A stretch of DNA of 39,499 nt from Pueribacillus theae (GCF_003097615.1 NZ_QCZG01000034.1:1-39499), one strand, 5' to 3'. Shown: positions 25,814 to 35,544, numbered from the stretch's first letter. Program-made: numbers and translations. Notes: a model not told the origin generated them from the letters alone.

Positions 25814-25858
25814 CATTTAGGAACTTATTAGACAGCCCCTATGCCTGTTTCTGTTGTT

Positions 25859-26062
25859 TTACTGTTGTGGGTTTTGCGTGGATTGCTGTTTACGAGCCTG
25901 AGATTGTTGGTTTTTTTGTCTCACGCTTTGTGCATCTGTTTCGCTTCCGAATTCAGCTTGAAATTGACCAGCTTGTTGGCCAGGTTGCTGATTTGCAGAT
26001 TGAGCGTTTTGCTGACGCACTTTTTGTACATTCGTGCCAGCTTGTGACTTTTTATTTGGCAT
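25859..26062 (-). CDS. sspE: Gamma-type small acid-soluble spore protein
   Basis: 67-residue, very Gln/Asn/Ser-rich, tryptophan-free storage protein of the spore core, degraded at germination by the GPR protease. The expected GPR site is the AEFGSETD segment; only one such repeat is present, whereas B. subtilis SspE is longer and has a repeated sequence. The ATG giving MPNKKSQ is chosen because GGAGGTGA lies 5 nt upstream; the longer frame begins inside that site. It lies downstream of fabL as in B. subtilis. Transcription would be forespore-specific (sigma-G); CATTAAA at about the right place could be the -10, but no well-spaced -35 was found. Confidence 0.92.
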   Translation of the reverse strand: MPNKKSQAGTNVQKVRQQNAQSANQQPGQQAGQFQAEFGSETDAQSVRQKNQQSQARKQQSTQNPQQ

Positions 26063-26067
26063 GTTTA

Positions 26068-26101
26068 TCACCTCCACAGTTTTAATGTAACCAGGAGGTG
26101 A
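26068..26101 (-). promoter_or_regulatory. Hairpin that sequesters the sspE ribosome binding site
   Basis: On the minus strand TCACCTCC (from 26094-26101) is followed 18 nt later by its exact complement GGAGGTGA (26068-26075), the sspE Shine-Dalgarno. In an mRNA read through from fabL the site would be paired; in a short transcript starting near the CATTAAA between the arms it would be free. Confidence 0.55.
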
Positions 26102-26137
26102 GTGTACTATCCAAACTTTTTGAAAAAGAAATAATAA

Positions 26138-27647
<1,510 letters not shown>

Positions 27648-27663
<16 letters not shown>

Positions 27664-28736
27664 TTTACAAGCCTCCTTATTATTTTTTTATGTGACACTG
27701 AAAACGGGAAACGCTGAAGTTCTTGAAGGTTCACAAGCTTTATTTCCTCATTTTCCATAACATTGTTATTAAATGTTCCGCGAAAAACGGAAAGTTCCCA
27801 TTTAATATGCGAAAAAACATGGTCGAAATCCATGATCTCTTCATGAAGAACAGCATTCAACTGGCATTCATTTTTAAAAAAAGATTGGAGCTGCTCTTTA
27901 TAATCTTTCCCTGCTTCAACTTCACAATTTGGAAATTCCCACAAGTTGGCAAGCAAACCTTCTTTCGGACGTCGATTAATCAAAAATTTACCTTTCGCAT
28001 TCTCAAGCACAGCAACTGCAATTTTCACAGGCTTTGGAGGCTTCTTTTTGGCCTTGACTGGCAACTGCTCCTGCATTCCTTCATGGAAAGCGCGGCATTC
28101 TTTTTGAACCGGACAGAGAAGACAAGCAGGAGATGTCGGTGTACAGACGATAGCACCCAATTCCATAAGTGCCTGATTAAAGTTTGAAGCTGAATCGGGA
28201 GGAATCATCTCTCTTACTGCTTGTTCAAATATTTTTCTTGTTTTCGCCTTGGCAATGTCTTCTTCAATGAATAAAATTCTTGAAAGGACACGCATCACAT
28301 TACCGTCAACGGCGGGAACGGGTTTATTGTAGGCAATACTTAAAATTGCCCCGGCGGTATAAGGGCCAACGCCTTTTAACGTCGCAATCTCATCTTCAGT
28401 ATCAGGTACAACCCCTCCGTAGCTTTCTTTCACTTCCCGAACAGCTGTCTGAAGATTTCTTGCTCTTGAATAATAACCGAGTCCTTCCCAAGCTTTTAAG
28501 ACCTTTTCCTCACCAGCTTCCGCCAATGCTTCTATCGTTGGAAACTCTTCTAAAAATCGTTCGAAATAAGGAATCACCGTTTCCACTCTCGTTTGTTGTA
28601 GCATAATTTCCGACACCCAAATGTGATACGGATCTTTCGTTCTTCTCCAAGGTAAATCCCGTTTGTGGCGCGAAAACCAGGAAAGCAAATCTTTTTGAAA
28701 TGTCTCTATATCAAAATTGTCAAGAAAATTAAACAT
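27648..28736 (-). CDS. mutY: A/G-specific adenine DNA glycosylase
   Basis: 362-residue base-excision repair enzyme removing adenine opposite 8-oxoguanine. The catalytic glutamate is E43 (SEIMLQQT), the helix-hairpin-helix [11 protein letters not shown] is near 120-130, the catalytic aspartate D144 is in VDGNVMRV, and the [4Fe-4S] ligands are C198, C205, C208 and C214. A C-terminal NUDIX-like 8-oxoG recognition domain covers about 235-350. Length and order match B. subtilis MutY (YfhQ). It is first in the mutY-SDR-fabL unit and is transcribed away from yfhP. Confidence 0.97.
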
Positions 28737-28802
28737 TTGCCTTATTAATTCCTACTTTCTTTTCGTGTTAAAATGAAAGAATAAAATAGCTATTAGTATT
28801 TG

Positions 28803-28948
28803 TGTTCAAAAAGGAGGACAACGAGAGGCAAGAAGGTCGAGGAAGCGTAGCTCTGAGCAACACAGCGTATGTTTGTAGGATACGTGAGTAGCGGAAGAGC
28901 AAGCTGACGATGAGATTCGCAGCCTATCGTTCCCGGACTTTTTGAACA
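28803..28948. repeat. 146-bp palindromic repeat element upstream of yfhP
   Basis: Perfect 11-bp terminal inverted repeats TGTTCAAAAAG (28803-28813) and CTTTTTGAACA (28938-28948). Inside, AACGAGAGGC (28820-28829) pairs with GCCTATCGTT (28922-28931) at 9 of 10 positions. A third pair GCTCT/AGAGC and a CGTAT/ATACG hairpin lie near the centre. It is GC-richer than its surroundings and has no ORF. It looks like a MITE-like or structured-RNA dispersed repeat. It fills most of the 304-bp mutY-yfhP gap. Confidence 0.6.
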
Positions 28949-29040
28949 ACCTCTAATACATCATCTTAATCAAAGTTTAATATTATACGTAGCAAAAAAC
29001 GGGTATAACTATAAGAGTGCGCAACTGGGAGGAACGAATC

Positions 29041-30024
29041 ATGGATACTGGCACACACATTGTAATGGGAATAGCACTCGGAGGTTTGGCAACATTGGAT
29101 CCTGTCGTTTCTCAAGATCCGACTCTGCAACACGCGGTATTAGCCGGCACGATTATCGGCTCTAACGCACCGGATTTCGATACGATTTTAAAGTTGCGGA
29201 ACAATGCCGTCTATTTGCGCCATCACCGCGGAATTACCCATTCCATTCCTGCCGTATTGCTATGGCCTATTTTAATTACTTTGGCGATTTATACGATTGC
29301 ACCGACTCTAAACGTGCTTCATATATGGCTTTGGACATTTTTGGCCGTTTTCCTGCACGTATTTGTCGATTTATTTAACGCATATGGAACGCAAGCTTTT
29401 AGACCCTTTAGTAAAAAATGGGTCGCGCTTGGCATTATTAACACATTTGACCCGTTTATTTTCTTCACTCACATAGGTTTTATCGGTCTATGGCTTCTTG
29501 GATCAGACCCGGGTCCTTTATTTTTAACGATGTATGTGATCATCATTGTCTATTATTTATGGCGAATTTACGTCCATCGCCTGCTTATCAACCAAGTGAA
29601 GCGTAAGATTGACAACGCAGAAGAGATTATCGTTTCACCGACACTTAACTGGAATAAATGGCTTATCGCTGTGAAAACAAAAGAAAAATTTTATGTCGCT
29701 CACGCGAATAAAATGCAAATTTCCATTTTGGATGTATATAACCGTAAACCCGTTCCTCATACGCCAGTCATAGATGCTGCAAAAAAAGACACGAATCTTT
29801 CTGCTTTTCTATCCTTTTCTCCTGTATACCGTTGGGAAATTGATGAATTTCAAAACGGCTATGAAGTCCGGTTTATTGATTTAAGGTACCGAAGTAAAGG
29901 ACATTATCCGTTCGTTGCCGTCGTTAAGTTGAATGAGGATTTACGTGTGACCCAGTCCTATACAGGCTGGGTGTACAGCCCCGAACGGCTAAGGAAAAAA
30001 TTAAAAACAGTTAATGATTATTAG
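29041..30024 (+). CDS. yfhP: Membrane-bound metal-dependent hydrolase, YfhP
   Basis: 327-residue protein of the YdjM/YfhP family (DUF457). The N-terminal half has several membrane segments with family histidines and acids: TGTHIVMGIALGG, SNAPDFDTI, and LRHHRGITHS. The C-terminal about 130 residues are soluble. It matches the B. subtilis gene in position next to mutY. Biochemical role is poorly defined; the metal-site residues suggest a phosphoesterase-like hydrolase. The ATG at 29041 is chosen, with GGGAGGA upstream; the frame is open eight codons earlier. Its stop overlaps the convergent yfhH stop by 4 bp. Confidence 0.92.
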   Translation: MDTGTHIVMGIALGGLATLDPVVSQDPTLQHAVLAGTIIGSNAPDFDTILKLRNNAVYLRHHRGITHSIPAVLLWPILITLAIYTIAPTLNVLHIWLWTFLAVFLHVFVDLFNAYGTQAFRPFSKKWVALGIINTFDPFIFFTHIGFIGLWLLGSDPGPLFLTMYVIIIVYYLWRIYVHRLLINQVKRKIDNAEEIIVSPTLNWNKWLIAVKTKEKFYVAHANKMQISILDVYNRKPVPHTPVIDAAKKDTNLSAFLSFSPVYRWEIDEFQNGYEVRFIDLRYRSKGHYPFVAVVKLNEDLRVTQSYTGWVYSPERLRKKLKTVNDY

Positions 30025-30332
30025 ACGTTTTCTAACATGGAAATCGGGTATGCAGCCAATTCATCGCTATCCTTTTTATAACCCCAGGCGAACGTTCCTT
30101 TAAAATATGAAATGGTCAGCGTTTCGCCTGGTTCATCTTTTATCGGGTAAGTCTCCCCTTTTTTAAAGTCGTCCGGATTGACTAAATAAGCTTCCGCCAT
30201 GACTATTTTCCTTTTCAAGACAGCGACTTCATTGATAATTCCCATCTGTTCCGCTTTTTTCGCCTTCTCATTCAATTGGGCGATTTCATTTCTCAACTCG
30301 ACTTCTGTCATTTCACTATATCTTTTTTCCAT
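30021..30332 (-). CDS. yfhH: YfhH family protein (DUF1811)
   Basis: 103-residue small soluble protein closely similar to B. subtilis YfhH: MEKRYSEMTEVELRNEIAQL, then KKAEQMGIINEVAVLKRK, and FAWGYKKDS near the end. An N-terminal helical hairpin is followed by an SH3-like beta part. Function unknown. GTAGGAG precedes the ATG. It lies 15 bp downstream of recX, as in other Bacilli. Confidence 0.93.
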   Translation of the reverse strand: MEKRYSEMTEVELRNEIAQLNEKAKKAEQMGIINEVAVLKRKIVMAEAYLVNPDDFKKGETYPIKDEPGETLTISYFKGTFAWGYKKDSDELAAYPISMLENV

Positions 30333-30347
30333 TTTTTTGCTCCTACC

Positions 30348-31160
30348 TCAATTGGTTTCATGATTAAAATCAAGCAGTGCTTGTTCGATATCTGAAATTT
30401 GGAATCCTTTTCCGTATAAATATTGTTTCATGCGCCTATTGTATTCGGCGCCCTCATACTTTTTGTAGCGCCGATGGGCTTTTTCTGCCTGGATGCGAAG
30501 CGCTTCACGTTCCTCATTTTTGTCCTGTAGCGGCATATCGTTCAGTGCTTCCTGGATAATTTCCAACGGGAATCCTTTTTGCTGGAGCTGCATTCCTAGT
30601 TTTCTTATTACTTCCTTTTGGGAATTCTTACGGTATTGCCCGGTTTTTTTCTGTATGAACCGGACGGCGGTTTCAAGCTGCTCATCGGCTGTAAATTCCC
30701 GAAGTGCCTCTTCAATATGAGTTTCAGCGATCCCTTTATTGTTGAGCTCCCTTTTCAGCAATAGGGGGCCTTTTGTCAGCAACCTCTTTTTTTCACGCAC
30801 ATAGCTTTTTGCATACAACAAATCATTAAGATAGCCGTTTGCTTTTAACTTTTCGATAACAATGGGGATAATCGCTTCATCAACTTCTTTTTTTTTCATA
30901 TAGCTAATCATTTCATGCTCGGTGCGCATCCGGTAAGATAAATAAGAAAGACTTAAATTGTGTGCTTTTTGAATCTTATCTTCCCGAAGAATCTCTTGAA
31001 CGGCGGCTTCATTGATTTCAAGGCCTTTCCGTAATCCAAAACGAATGAGCGTGTCCTCATCAACACCGAAACCAAATGCCTCGCCTGAACCGTCATCAAT
31101 GTAAACGGAGTAGCGGACTTTGTTATTTTTTTGTGATGAAATTTTCGTGATTACAGCCAC
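30348..31160 (-). CDS. recX: RecX regulatory protein
   Basis: 270-residue all-helical RecX-family protein, a modulator of RecA filaments in recombination and DNA repair. It has the typical three-helix repeats: LSYRMRTEHEMISYMKKKEVD, NGYLNDLLYAKSYVREK, KGPLLLKRELNNKGI, and a C-terminal MKQYLYGKGFQISDIEQAL. The GTG at 31160 is chosen over one at 31169, because GAGGTGG lies 7 nt upstream and the result (VAVITKISSQ) matches the B. subtilis start MPFITKISTQ. It is divergent from the yfhF-like epimerase gene, as expected. Confidence 0.92.
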   Translation of the reverse strand: MAVITKISSQKNNKVRYSVYIDDGSGEAFGFGVDEDTLIRFGLRKGLEINEAAVQEILREDKIQKAHNLSLSYLSYRMRTEHEMISYMKKKEVDEAIIPIVIEKLKANGYLNDLLYAKSYVREKKRLLTKGPLLLKRELNNKGIAETHIEEALREFTADEQLETAVRFIQKKTGQYRKNSQKEVIRKLGMQLQQKGFPLEIIQEALNDMPLQDKNEEREALRIQAEKAHRRYKKYEGAEYNRRMKQYLYGKGFQISDIEQALLDFNHETN

Positions 31161-31222
31161 CAGAACCACCTCATCCTCAAGTTTATCATAACTGGCGCTC
31201 TCATATCAGCAGCAGTTTTCAT

Positions 31223-31397
31223 GATAAAGCGAGACTTTAATCAGTGGGGGTTTTCTTCATCCCCCGCTGATTAATAGCGAGACTTATCAGGGAATTAGCG
31301 TCCGTTATCCCCCACTTAGACTTCTTCGTTTCCCTTAAGCCTTGAAGTGGGGGTCTTACGGACGGTTGCACCGTGATAAAAAAAGCTCGCTTTGATA
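31223..31397. repeat. About 175-bp multi-palindrome element upstream of the epimerase gene
   Basis: First hairpin: 31237-31250 pairs with 31261-31274 at 13 of 14 positions plus a G-U pair, around a 10-nt loop. Second hairpin: CGTCCGT (31299-31305) / ACGGACG (31358-31364) enclosing CCCCCACTT (31309-31317) / AAGTGGGGG (31345-31353). The outer pair AAAGCGAG (31226-31233) / CTCGCTTT (31386-31393) and a direct repeat AGCGAGACTT (31228, 31276) frame it. The G5/C5 hairpins recall the palindromic ends of IS200/IS605-group elements, so a transposase-less remnant (PATE) is plausible. Confidence 0.6.
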
Positions 31398-31429
31398 TAT
31401 TTGAATAAAAAGGGAAGGAACGAAAATCG

Positions 31430-32329
31430 ATGAAAATTGCGATAGCCGGAGGAACTGGGCTTGTCGGCAGTGCGTTGTGTGACATGCTGCTGGCTGATGG
31501 CCATGAATTAATAATTTTGACTCGAAATCGAGACGGCAAACAGGGAAAGGATGGCCTCACCTATGTCGAATGGCTGAACGAAAACAGCCATCCTGAGAAA
31601 AATCTTGAAGGTGTTGAGTGTATCGTAAATTTAGCTGGAGAGTCCATCAACAACCGCTGGACAGAATCAACGAAACGAGCGATTCTTCAGAGCAGGCTGG
31701 ACGCCTCAAGTGAAATTGCTCGCCTCATTAGTAAACTGGACGACAAACCAAGAGTCTATATTCAAGCCTCTGCGATTGGGTATTATGGTACGTCTGAAAC
31801 GGATCAGTTTACGGAAAAAAATTCACATGCTGGTTCGGATTTTTTAGCGCATGTTGTTTCGGAATGGGAAAAAGCAGGAGAAAAGATCGATAAACAAGGG
31901 GTAAGAACTGTTTATATGCGTTTCGGAGTCATTTTAGACAATAGAGGAGGAGCATTGCCCCGAATGGTCCTGCCGTATAAATTATTCGCCGGAGGTAATA
32001 TTGGAAGCGGAAACCAGTGGCTTTCATGGATTCATATTGATGATGTTTGCCGGCTCATCCTTTTTGCCATCGAAAACGAAACCATGGAGGGGGCGGTAAA
32101 TGCTACTTCTCCCAACCCGAAGAAAATGGGAGAATTCGGAAAAACGATTGGAAGCATTTTGCACCGCCCACACTGGATCCCACTACCAGCTTTTGTCCTT
32201 AAAGCCTTGCTTGGAGAAATGAGCATGCTTGTCCTTGAAGGGCAATATGTCTATCCCGAAAAAGCGGTTCAGCATGGCTTCCAATTTCAATATGAAAACC
32301 TTCAAAACGCGCTTCAAGACTTATTATGA
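31430..32329 (+). CDS. yfhF: NAD-dependent epimerase family protein (TIGR01777/SDR39U1), YfhF-like
   Basis: 299-residue atypical SDR. The nucleotide motif GGTGLVGSAL is at the N-terminus; QASAIGYYG, FGVILDNRGGALPRM and the C-terminal DUF1731 segment (HRPHWIPLPAFVLKALLGEMSMLVLEGQYVYPEKA) are diagnostic of this family. Substrate unknown. It keeps the B. subtilis arrangement, divergent from recX. GGGAAGGA precedes the ATG. Confidence 0.92.
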   Translation: MKIAIAGGTGLVGSALCDMLLADGHELIILTRNRDGKQGKDGLTYVEWLNENSHPEKNLEGVECIVNLAGESINNRWTESTKRAILQSRLDASSEIARLISKLDDKPRVYIQASAIGYYGTSETDQFTEKNSHAGSDFLAHVVSEWEKAGEKIDKQGVRTVYMRFGVILDNRGGALPRMVLPYKLFAGGNIGSGNQWLSWIHIDDVCRLILFAIENETMEGAVNATSPNPKKMGEFGKTIGSILHRPHWIPLPAFVLKALLGEMSMLVLEGQYVYPEKAVQHGFQFQYENLQNALQDLL

Positions 32330-32373
32330 TAAGATATGGATGCAAGATTGAGTGATAGAGAGAGGGCAACAGA

Positions 32374-33285
32374 ATGACACGTTGGCAAGCAAGCTTCATT
32401 TTCACAATTGGGGCTGGACTATTCGGCTTTACCCCTATTTTTGTAAAACTTCACTTAGCTGCGGGATACACATTATCCAAGTTAATTGTTTCCCAAATGA
32501 TTATCGCGGCAACAATCTTATGGCTCATTGCATGTTTCAAAAAAAAGAAACTCCGTTTAACAAGAAAAACAATCCTATCTTTGATGTTGGCTGGCACCCT
32601 TAACGGAATAACCGGAATTTTTTATTATAACTCCATGAAATATGTGCCGGCTTCCGTTGCGATTGTTTTGCTGTTCCAATTTGTTTGGGTTGGTGTCTTG
32701 TATGAATGGATCCTAGATAAAAGGCGCCCAACACTTCCAACATATGTAACTGTTGTGCTAACACTAATCGGCGTCTTGTTTGCAGCAAACATTTTTACCG
32801 ATGATTTTTCAAATCTTCCTTTTCTTGGAATTCTATTTGGATTAATTTCAGCCTTTACATATGCCGGCTTTATTTTTGTTAGCGGACGTGTCGCAACGCA
32901 AACAGATCCTTTGCTTCGAGCCCCTTTAATGATTACGGGGTCATTAATTTTGGTTCTTATTGTTTTTCGTCCCGCTTTTTTATTTACTGATGAAGTTTTT
33001 CATTCTTTTTGGCTATATGGATTGGGCGGTGCGCTTTTTGGTGCCGTTTTTCCGCCGCTCTGTTTTTCAATAAGCGCTCCACATCTCCCTTCAAGTTTGG
33101 CTACGATACTCGGTTCAGTTGAACTGCCAGTTGCCGTCGTCGCTGCAAGTATCATCTTGTCAGAACAAGTAACCGTTTTACAATGGTTTGGGATTGTGCT
33201 TATTTTATTTGCCATTTCATTTAACGAAATTCGCTCAGGCATCCTTCATCTTATAGATAAAAAGAAATCGAATGTAACGGAGTAA
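32374..33285 (+). CDS. DMT-superfamily permease (EamA domains)
   Basis: 303-residue membrane protein with ten predicted segments arranged as two EamA halves (about 1-140 and 150-295). Representative hydrophobic segments are FTIGAGLFGFTPIFVKL, GILFGLISAFTYAGFIFVSG and VLQWFGIVLILFAISF. Family members export or import small metabolites; the substrate is not predictable. AGAGAGGGC precedes the ATG, which lies 44 bp after the epimerase stop. Confidence 0.92.
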   Translation: MTRWQASFIFTIGAGLFGFTPIFVKLHLAAGYTLSKLIVSQMIIAATILWLIACFKKKKLRLTRKTILSLMLAGTLNGITGIFYYNSMKYVPASVAIVLLFQFVWVGVLYEWILDKRRPTLPTYVTVVLTLIGVLFAANIFTDDFSNLPFLGILFGLISAFTYAGFIFVSGRVATQTDPLLRAPLMITGSLILVLIVFRPAFLFTDEVFHSFWLYGLGGALFGAVFPPLCFSISAPHLPSSLATILGSVELPVAVVAASIILSEQVTVLQWFGIVLILFAISFNEIRSGILHLIDKKKSNVTE

Positions 33286-33291
33286 ATGTAA

Positions 33292-33324
33292 AAAGCTTGG
33301 GAAACATAGCATTTCTCAAGCTTT
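33292..33324. terminator. Bidirectional terminator between convergent genes
   Basis: AAAGCTTGGGAAA (33292-33304) pairs with TTTCTCAAGCTTT (33312-33324) with one G-T wobble. On the minus strand CTTTTTAC follows, so it ends the coiled-coil gene and perhaps the permease gene. Confidence 0.75.
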
Positions 33325-33393
33325 AAAGCAATTCCAGAATCAGTTTCTTTTTTTAAGAACACCTACAGGCAGAGAACAACTACCTCACTAATT

Positions 33394-33777
33394 CTATTGG
33401 CGTTCGTAACGGCTTTCTAGTTCGAATATTCGTTGTTCTAATTGTAGTTGTTTGTGTTCAATAAAATTGATTTTCTTATTTACGTAATTGCGATTATTGT
33501 CTAGTTTTTCACTGTTTTGTATAACTAACTTTTCAAGAGTTTCAAATCGTTCATTTGCTTCGTTTCGAAATTCACGCATTTCCCCCTGGAATTCACGCAT
33601 TTCCCCTTGGAATTCATGCATTTCCCCTTGGAATTCACGCATTTCCTCTTGGAATTCACGCATTTCCTCTTGGAATTCACGCATTCCCCCTTGGAATTCA
33701 CGCATTTCCTCTCGAAACGCCTTTTGTTCCTTTTGTTCTTCCAATAAAGTTTGTAACATTTCTAGGATTTTTTCCAT
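33394..33777 (-). CDS. Heptad-repeat coiled-coil protein
   Basis: 127-residue hydrophilic, highly helical protein with no membrane segment. Residues 25-73 are seven consecutive copies of a seven-residue unit close to MREFQGE, continuing into heptads without the exact repeat (FETLEKLVIQ, LQLEQRIFELESRYE). This predicts one long parallel coiled coil. Bacillaceae and Clostridia carry many such short repeat proteins of unknown role. GGGGG lies 12 nt upstream of the ATG. Open frames on the opposite strand are a by-product of the 21-bp repeat. Confidence 0.8.
   Translation of the reverse strand: MEKILEMLQTLLEEQKEQKAFREEMREFQGGMREFQEEMREFQEEMREFQGEMHEFQGEMREFQGEMREFRNEANERFETLEKLVIQNSEKLDNNRNYVNKKINFIEHKQLQLEQRIFELESRYERQ
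33559..33705 (-). repeat. Seven in-frame 21-bp tandem repeats
   Basis: DNA copies of a unit close to ATGCGTGAATTCCAAGGGGA encode the MREFQGE heptads. Copies differ at a few bases (GGG/GAG, CGT/CAT), so unit number may vary by slippage without breaking the frame. Confidence 0.85.
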
Positions 33778-33832
33778 TTATGTAAAACCCCCTTTAATTC
33801 ATAAAATATTTATTCTATTATAACAGGTAATT

Positions 33833-34903
33833 TTATTTTTTAACTAAAGAAACTGTAAAGCTGTCAAACGAGAGTTCGCTGTTTTCGAACTGTTTTAAAT
33901 CAAAAATCATTTTATTTCCCTCTTCATCAATTTCTGTTATCTTACCTTCTTTCGGTAAATTAAAGTAAGGTGAAATTGTTAGTTCCTTTACATCTTCAGA
34001 AATCGGATTAAAAATATCATTGCCTTCAAGATATATTGTCCCCTCTTCTGAAGAACCAAAGCTACTGCCTGTGTTATGCACTATTTCGTTCCCCATGTCA
34101 TCTTTAATGCGAAACTCGATAACATTCGACAATTGCTGCAAAAGAGCATCCTCTTTTAATACTTTTTTATAATTTAACTTGAGCCCGGATGGACTATTAA
34201 CGATTTCCGTAACAGACAAGTGGATCCCAGCGACCTTTTGTTCATAATTTGTCACGATCGTCTGCACATTCGGCTTCGTTTGAACAGGAATGAAAAATTC
34301 CCATTTTTCACCTTCTGCCCCTTTAAATACAGCATTTAATGAAAACTCTTCCGATAAGTCTTTCATCGAATGAATCGTCACGATTCCGGTGTAATGTTTT
34401 GGTACCGATTCGTTTAGTTCATTGCCTATCCCGTAAGCAATAGGCTCTCCGTTCACAAAAAAGTCCATTGAATCAATATAATCCTCACTCATTGGTTTTT
34501 TAGATTCTAATGAATAGCTTAATGTAAAACGGCTCCCATCATAAAAAACTTCATCTATCGTTAATGTCTTATCACCGATTGTCTTTGACTCACCGATAAT
34601 TTGCGTTAAACCTAAATCGCTCATTTTTGCTAAACCTGGGTCGCCAAATTCACTAAAAACCGATCCGATAATTGGAAGTTTAGCTAAAACACTTGCTGTA
34701 GCAGGTGAAACAGTTGCTAAACCTATTAACAAACCGATCGAAGCAATCATAGCACTGGCACTGTATATGAACTTTCTACGCAAAGAGCGTTTTCCTTTTT
34801 CCGCATGCTCTTCCACCGTTTTCAAAATAATTTTATCAAGCTTTTCCGTTGGCACGGGGATATCATTAATTTGATCTTTGAAAAACGGAATTTTTTCTGT
34901 CAT
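33833..34903 (-). CDS. DUF4179 membrane protein, probable anti-sigma factor
   Basis: 356 residues: a short cytoplasmic N-terminus (about 44 residues, VPTEKLDKIILKTVEE region), one membrane segment (about 45-66) and a large extracytoplasmic domain of the DUF4179 type. Such proteins are typically encoded right after an ECF sigma factor and hold it at the membrane. The gene overlaps the sigma gene by 38 bp, so translation is probably coupled. GGAG precedes the ATG. The inducing signal is unknown. Confidence 0.85.
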   Translation of the reverse strand: MTEKIPFFKDQINDIPVPTEKLDKIILKTVEEHAEKGKRSLRRKFIYSASAMIASIGLLIGLATVSPATASVLAKLPIIGSVFSEFGDPGLAKMSDLGLTQIIGESKTIGDKTLTIDEVFYDGSRFTLSYSLESKKPMSEDYIDSMDFFVNGEPIAYGIGNELNESVPKHYTGIVTIHSMKDLSEEFSLNAVFKGAEGEKWEFFIPVQTKPNVQTIVTNYEQKVAGIHLSVTEIVNSPSGLKLNYKKVLKEDALLQQLSNVIEFRIKDDMGNEIVHNTGSSFGSSEEGTIYLEGNDIFNPISEDVKELTISPYFNLPKEGKITEIDEEGNKMIFDLKQFENSELSFDSFTVSLVKK

Positions 34904-35426
34904 CTAAGTAAACTCCTTTCATTTTTTGCTTTAAGCTTTCTAATCCACGGCGAATGTTTGTTTTTACTGTTCCTTCTGGACAACCAAGAATAGCTGCAAT
35001 TTGCCCAATTGTATAATCTTCGTAATAACGTAAGAGCAAAACCGTTTTGTATTTTCCGTTAATTTCAGCCAATGCTTCAAGTAAATCTAGCTGTTCTTCC
35101 GGTTTGATTGTTTCTGATTCACTTAAGTTTTCCAAAACATCATGGCTCATTGGAACAACTTTTTTCTTTTTTCTTAAAGCATCAATGGCTTGATTAATTA
35201 AAATCCGCGTCAGCCATGTTGAAAAATAACGATTGTTTTTTAACGAAGAAATCGACTTCAATGCTGCATAAACGGTTTCTTGAAAAACTTCCAACGCATC
35301 TTCTTCATCTTTCATATAGACAAACGCCATTCGATATAACTTTTCTTTATCCTCGTTAATCAATACTTGAAACGCCTCTGTATCACCCTTCTTCGCACGA
35401 GCAACGAGCTTCATTTTTGTAGTCAA
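34866..35426 (-). CDS. ECF (extracytoplasmic function) RNA polymerase sigma factor
   Basis: 186-residue sigma-70 family factor with only regions 2 and 4. Region 2 contains YRMAFVYMKDEEDALEVFQE and FSTWLTRILINQAIDALR; region 4 contains YEDYTIGQIAAILGCPEGTVK. It starts at TTG (35426) with AGGAGG 7 nt upstream. It is partnered with the overlapping DUF4179 gene. No clear autoregulatory ECF promoter was identified upstream. Confidence 0.92.
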   Translation of the reverse strand: MTTKMKLVARAKKGDTEAFQVLINEDKEKLYRMAFVYMKDEEDALEVFQETVYAALKSISSLKNNRYFSTWLTRILINQAIDALRKKKKVVPMSHDVLENLSESETIKPEEQLDLLEALAEINGKYKTVLLLRYYEDYTIGQIAAILGCPEGTVKTNIRRGLESLKQKMKGVYLDDRKNSVFQRSN

Positions 35427-35517
35427 CGTCTATCCTCCTTTCCTTCTCATTTATTAGAGGGGGTTCTGCTACAAAATGATTCAAATACTTTGAGTAACTT
35501 TAAAGAATAAACGTAAA

Positions 35518-35544
35518 AAGCGACTCCCACTCAAGAAGTCGCTT
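35518..35544 (-). terminator. Terminator of the small gene upstream of the ECF sigma gene
   Basis: AAGCGACT (35518-35525) pairs with AGTCGCTT (35537-35544); TTTTTACG follows on the minus strand. It isolates the sigma gene from transcription arriving from higher coordinates. Confidence 0.75.

Noticed and set aside
25841-26085. Plus-strand ORFs opposite sspE
   Set aside because: Antisense to a recognised spore-protein gene, with no ribosome binding site; open because of the biased Gln/Ser codons of sspE.
33559-33705. Regular repeats that might suggest a CRISPR array
   Set aside because: Units are contiguous 21-bp copies without spacers and lie in a coding frame. The 12-bp units at 19661-19696 likewise have no spacers.
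33488-33823. Plus-strand open frames full of repeated PLGIHAF / SPWNSRI units
   Set aside because: They are antisense to the coiled-coil gene and exist only because the 21-bp repeat keeps all frames periodic; no ribosome binding site supports them.
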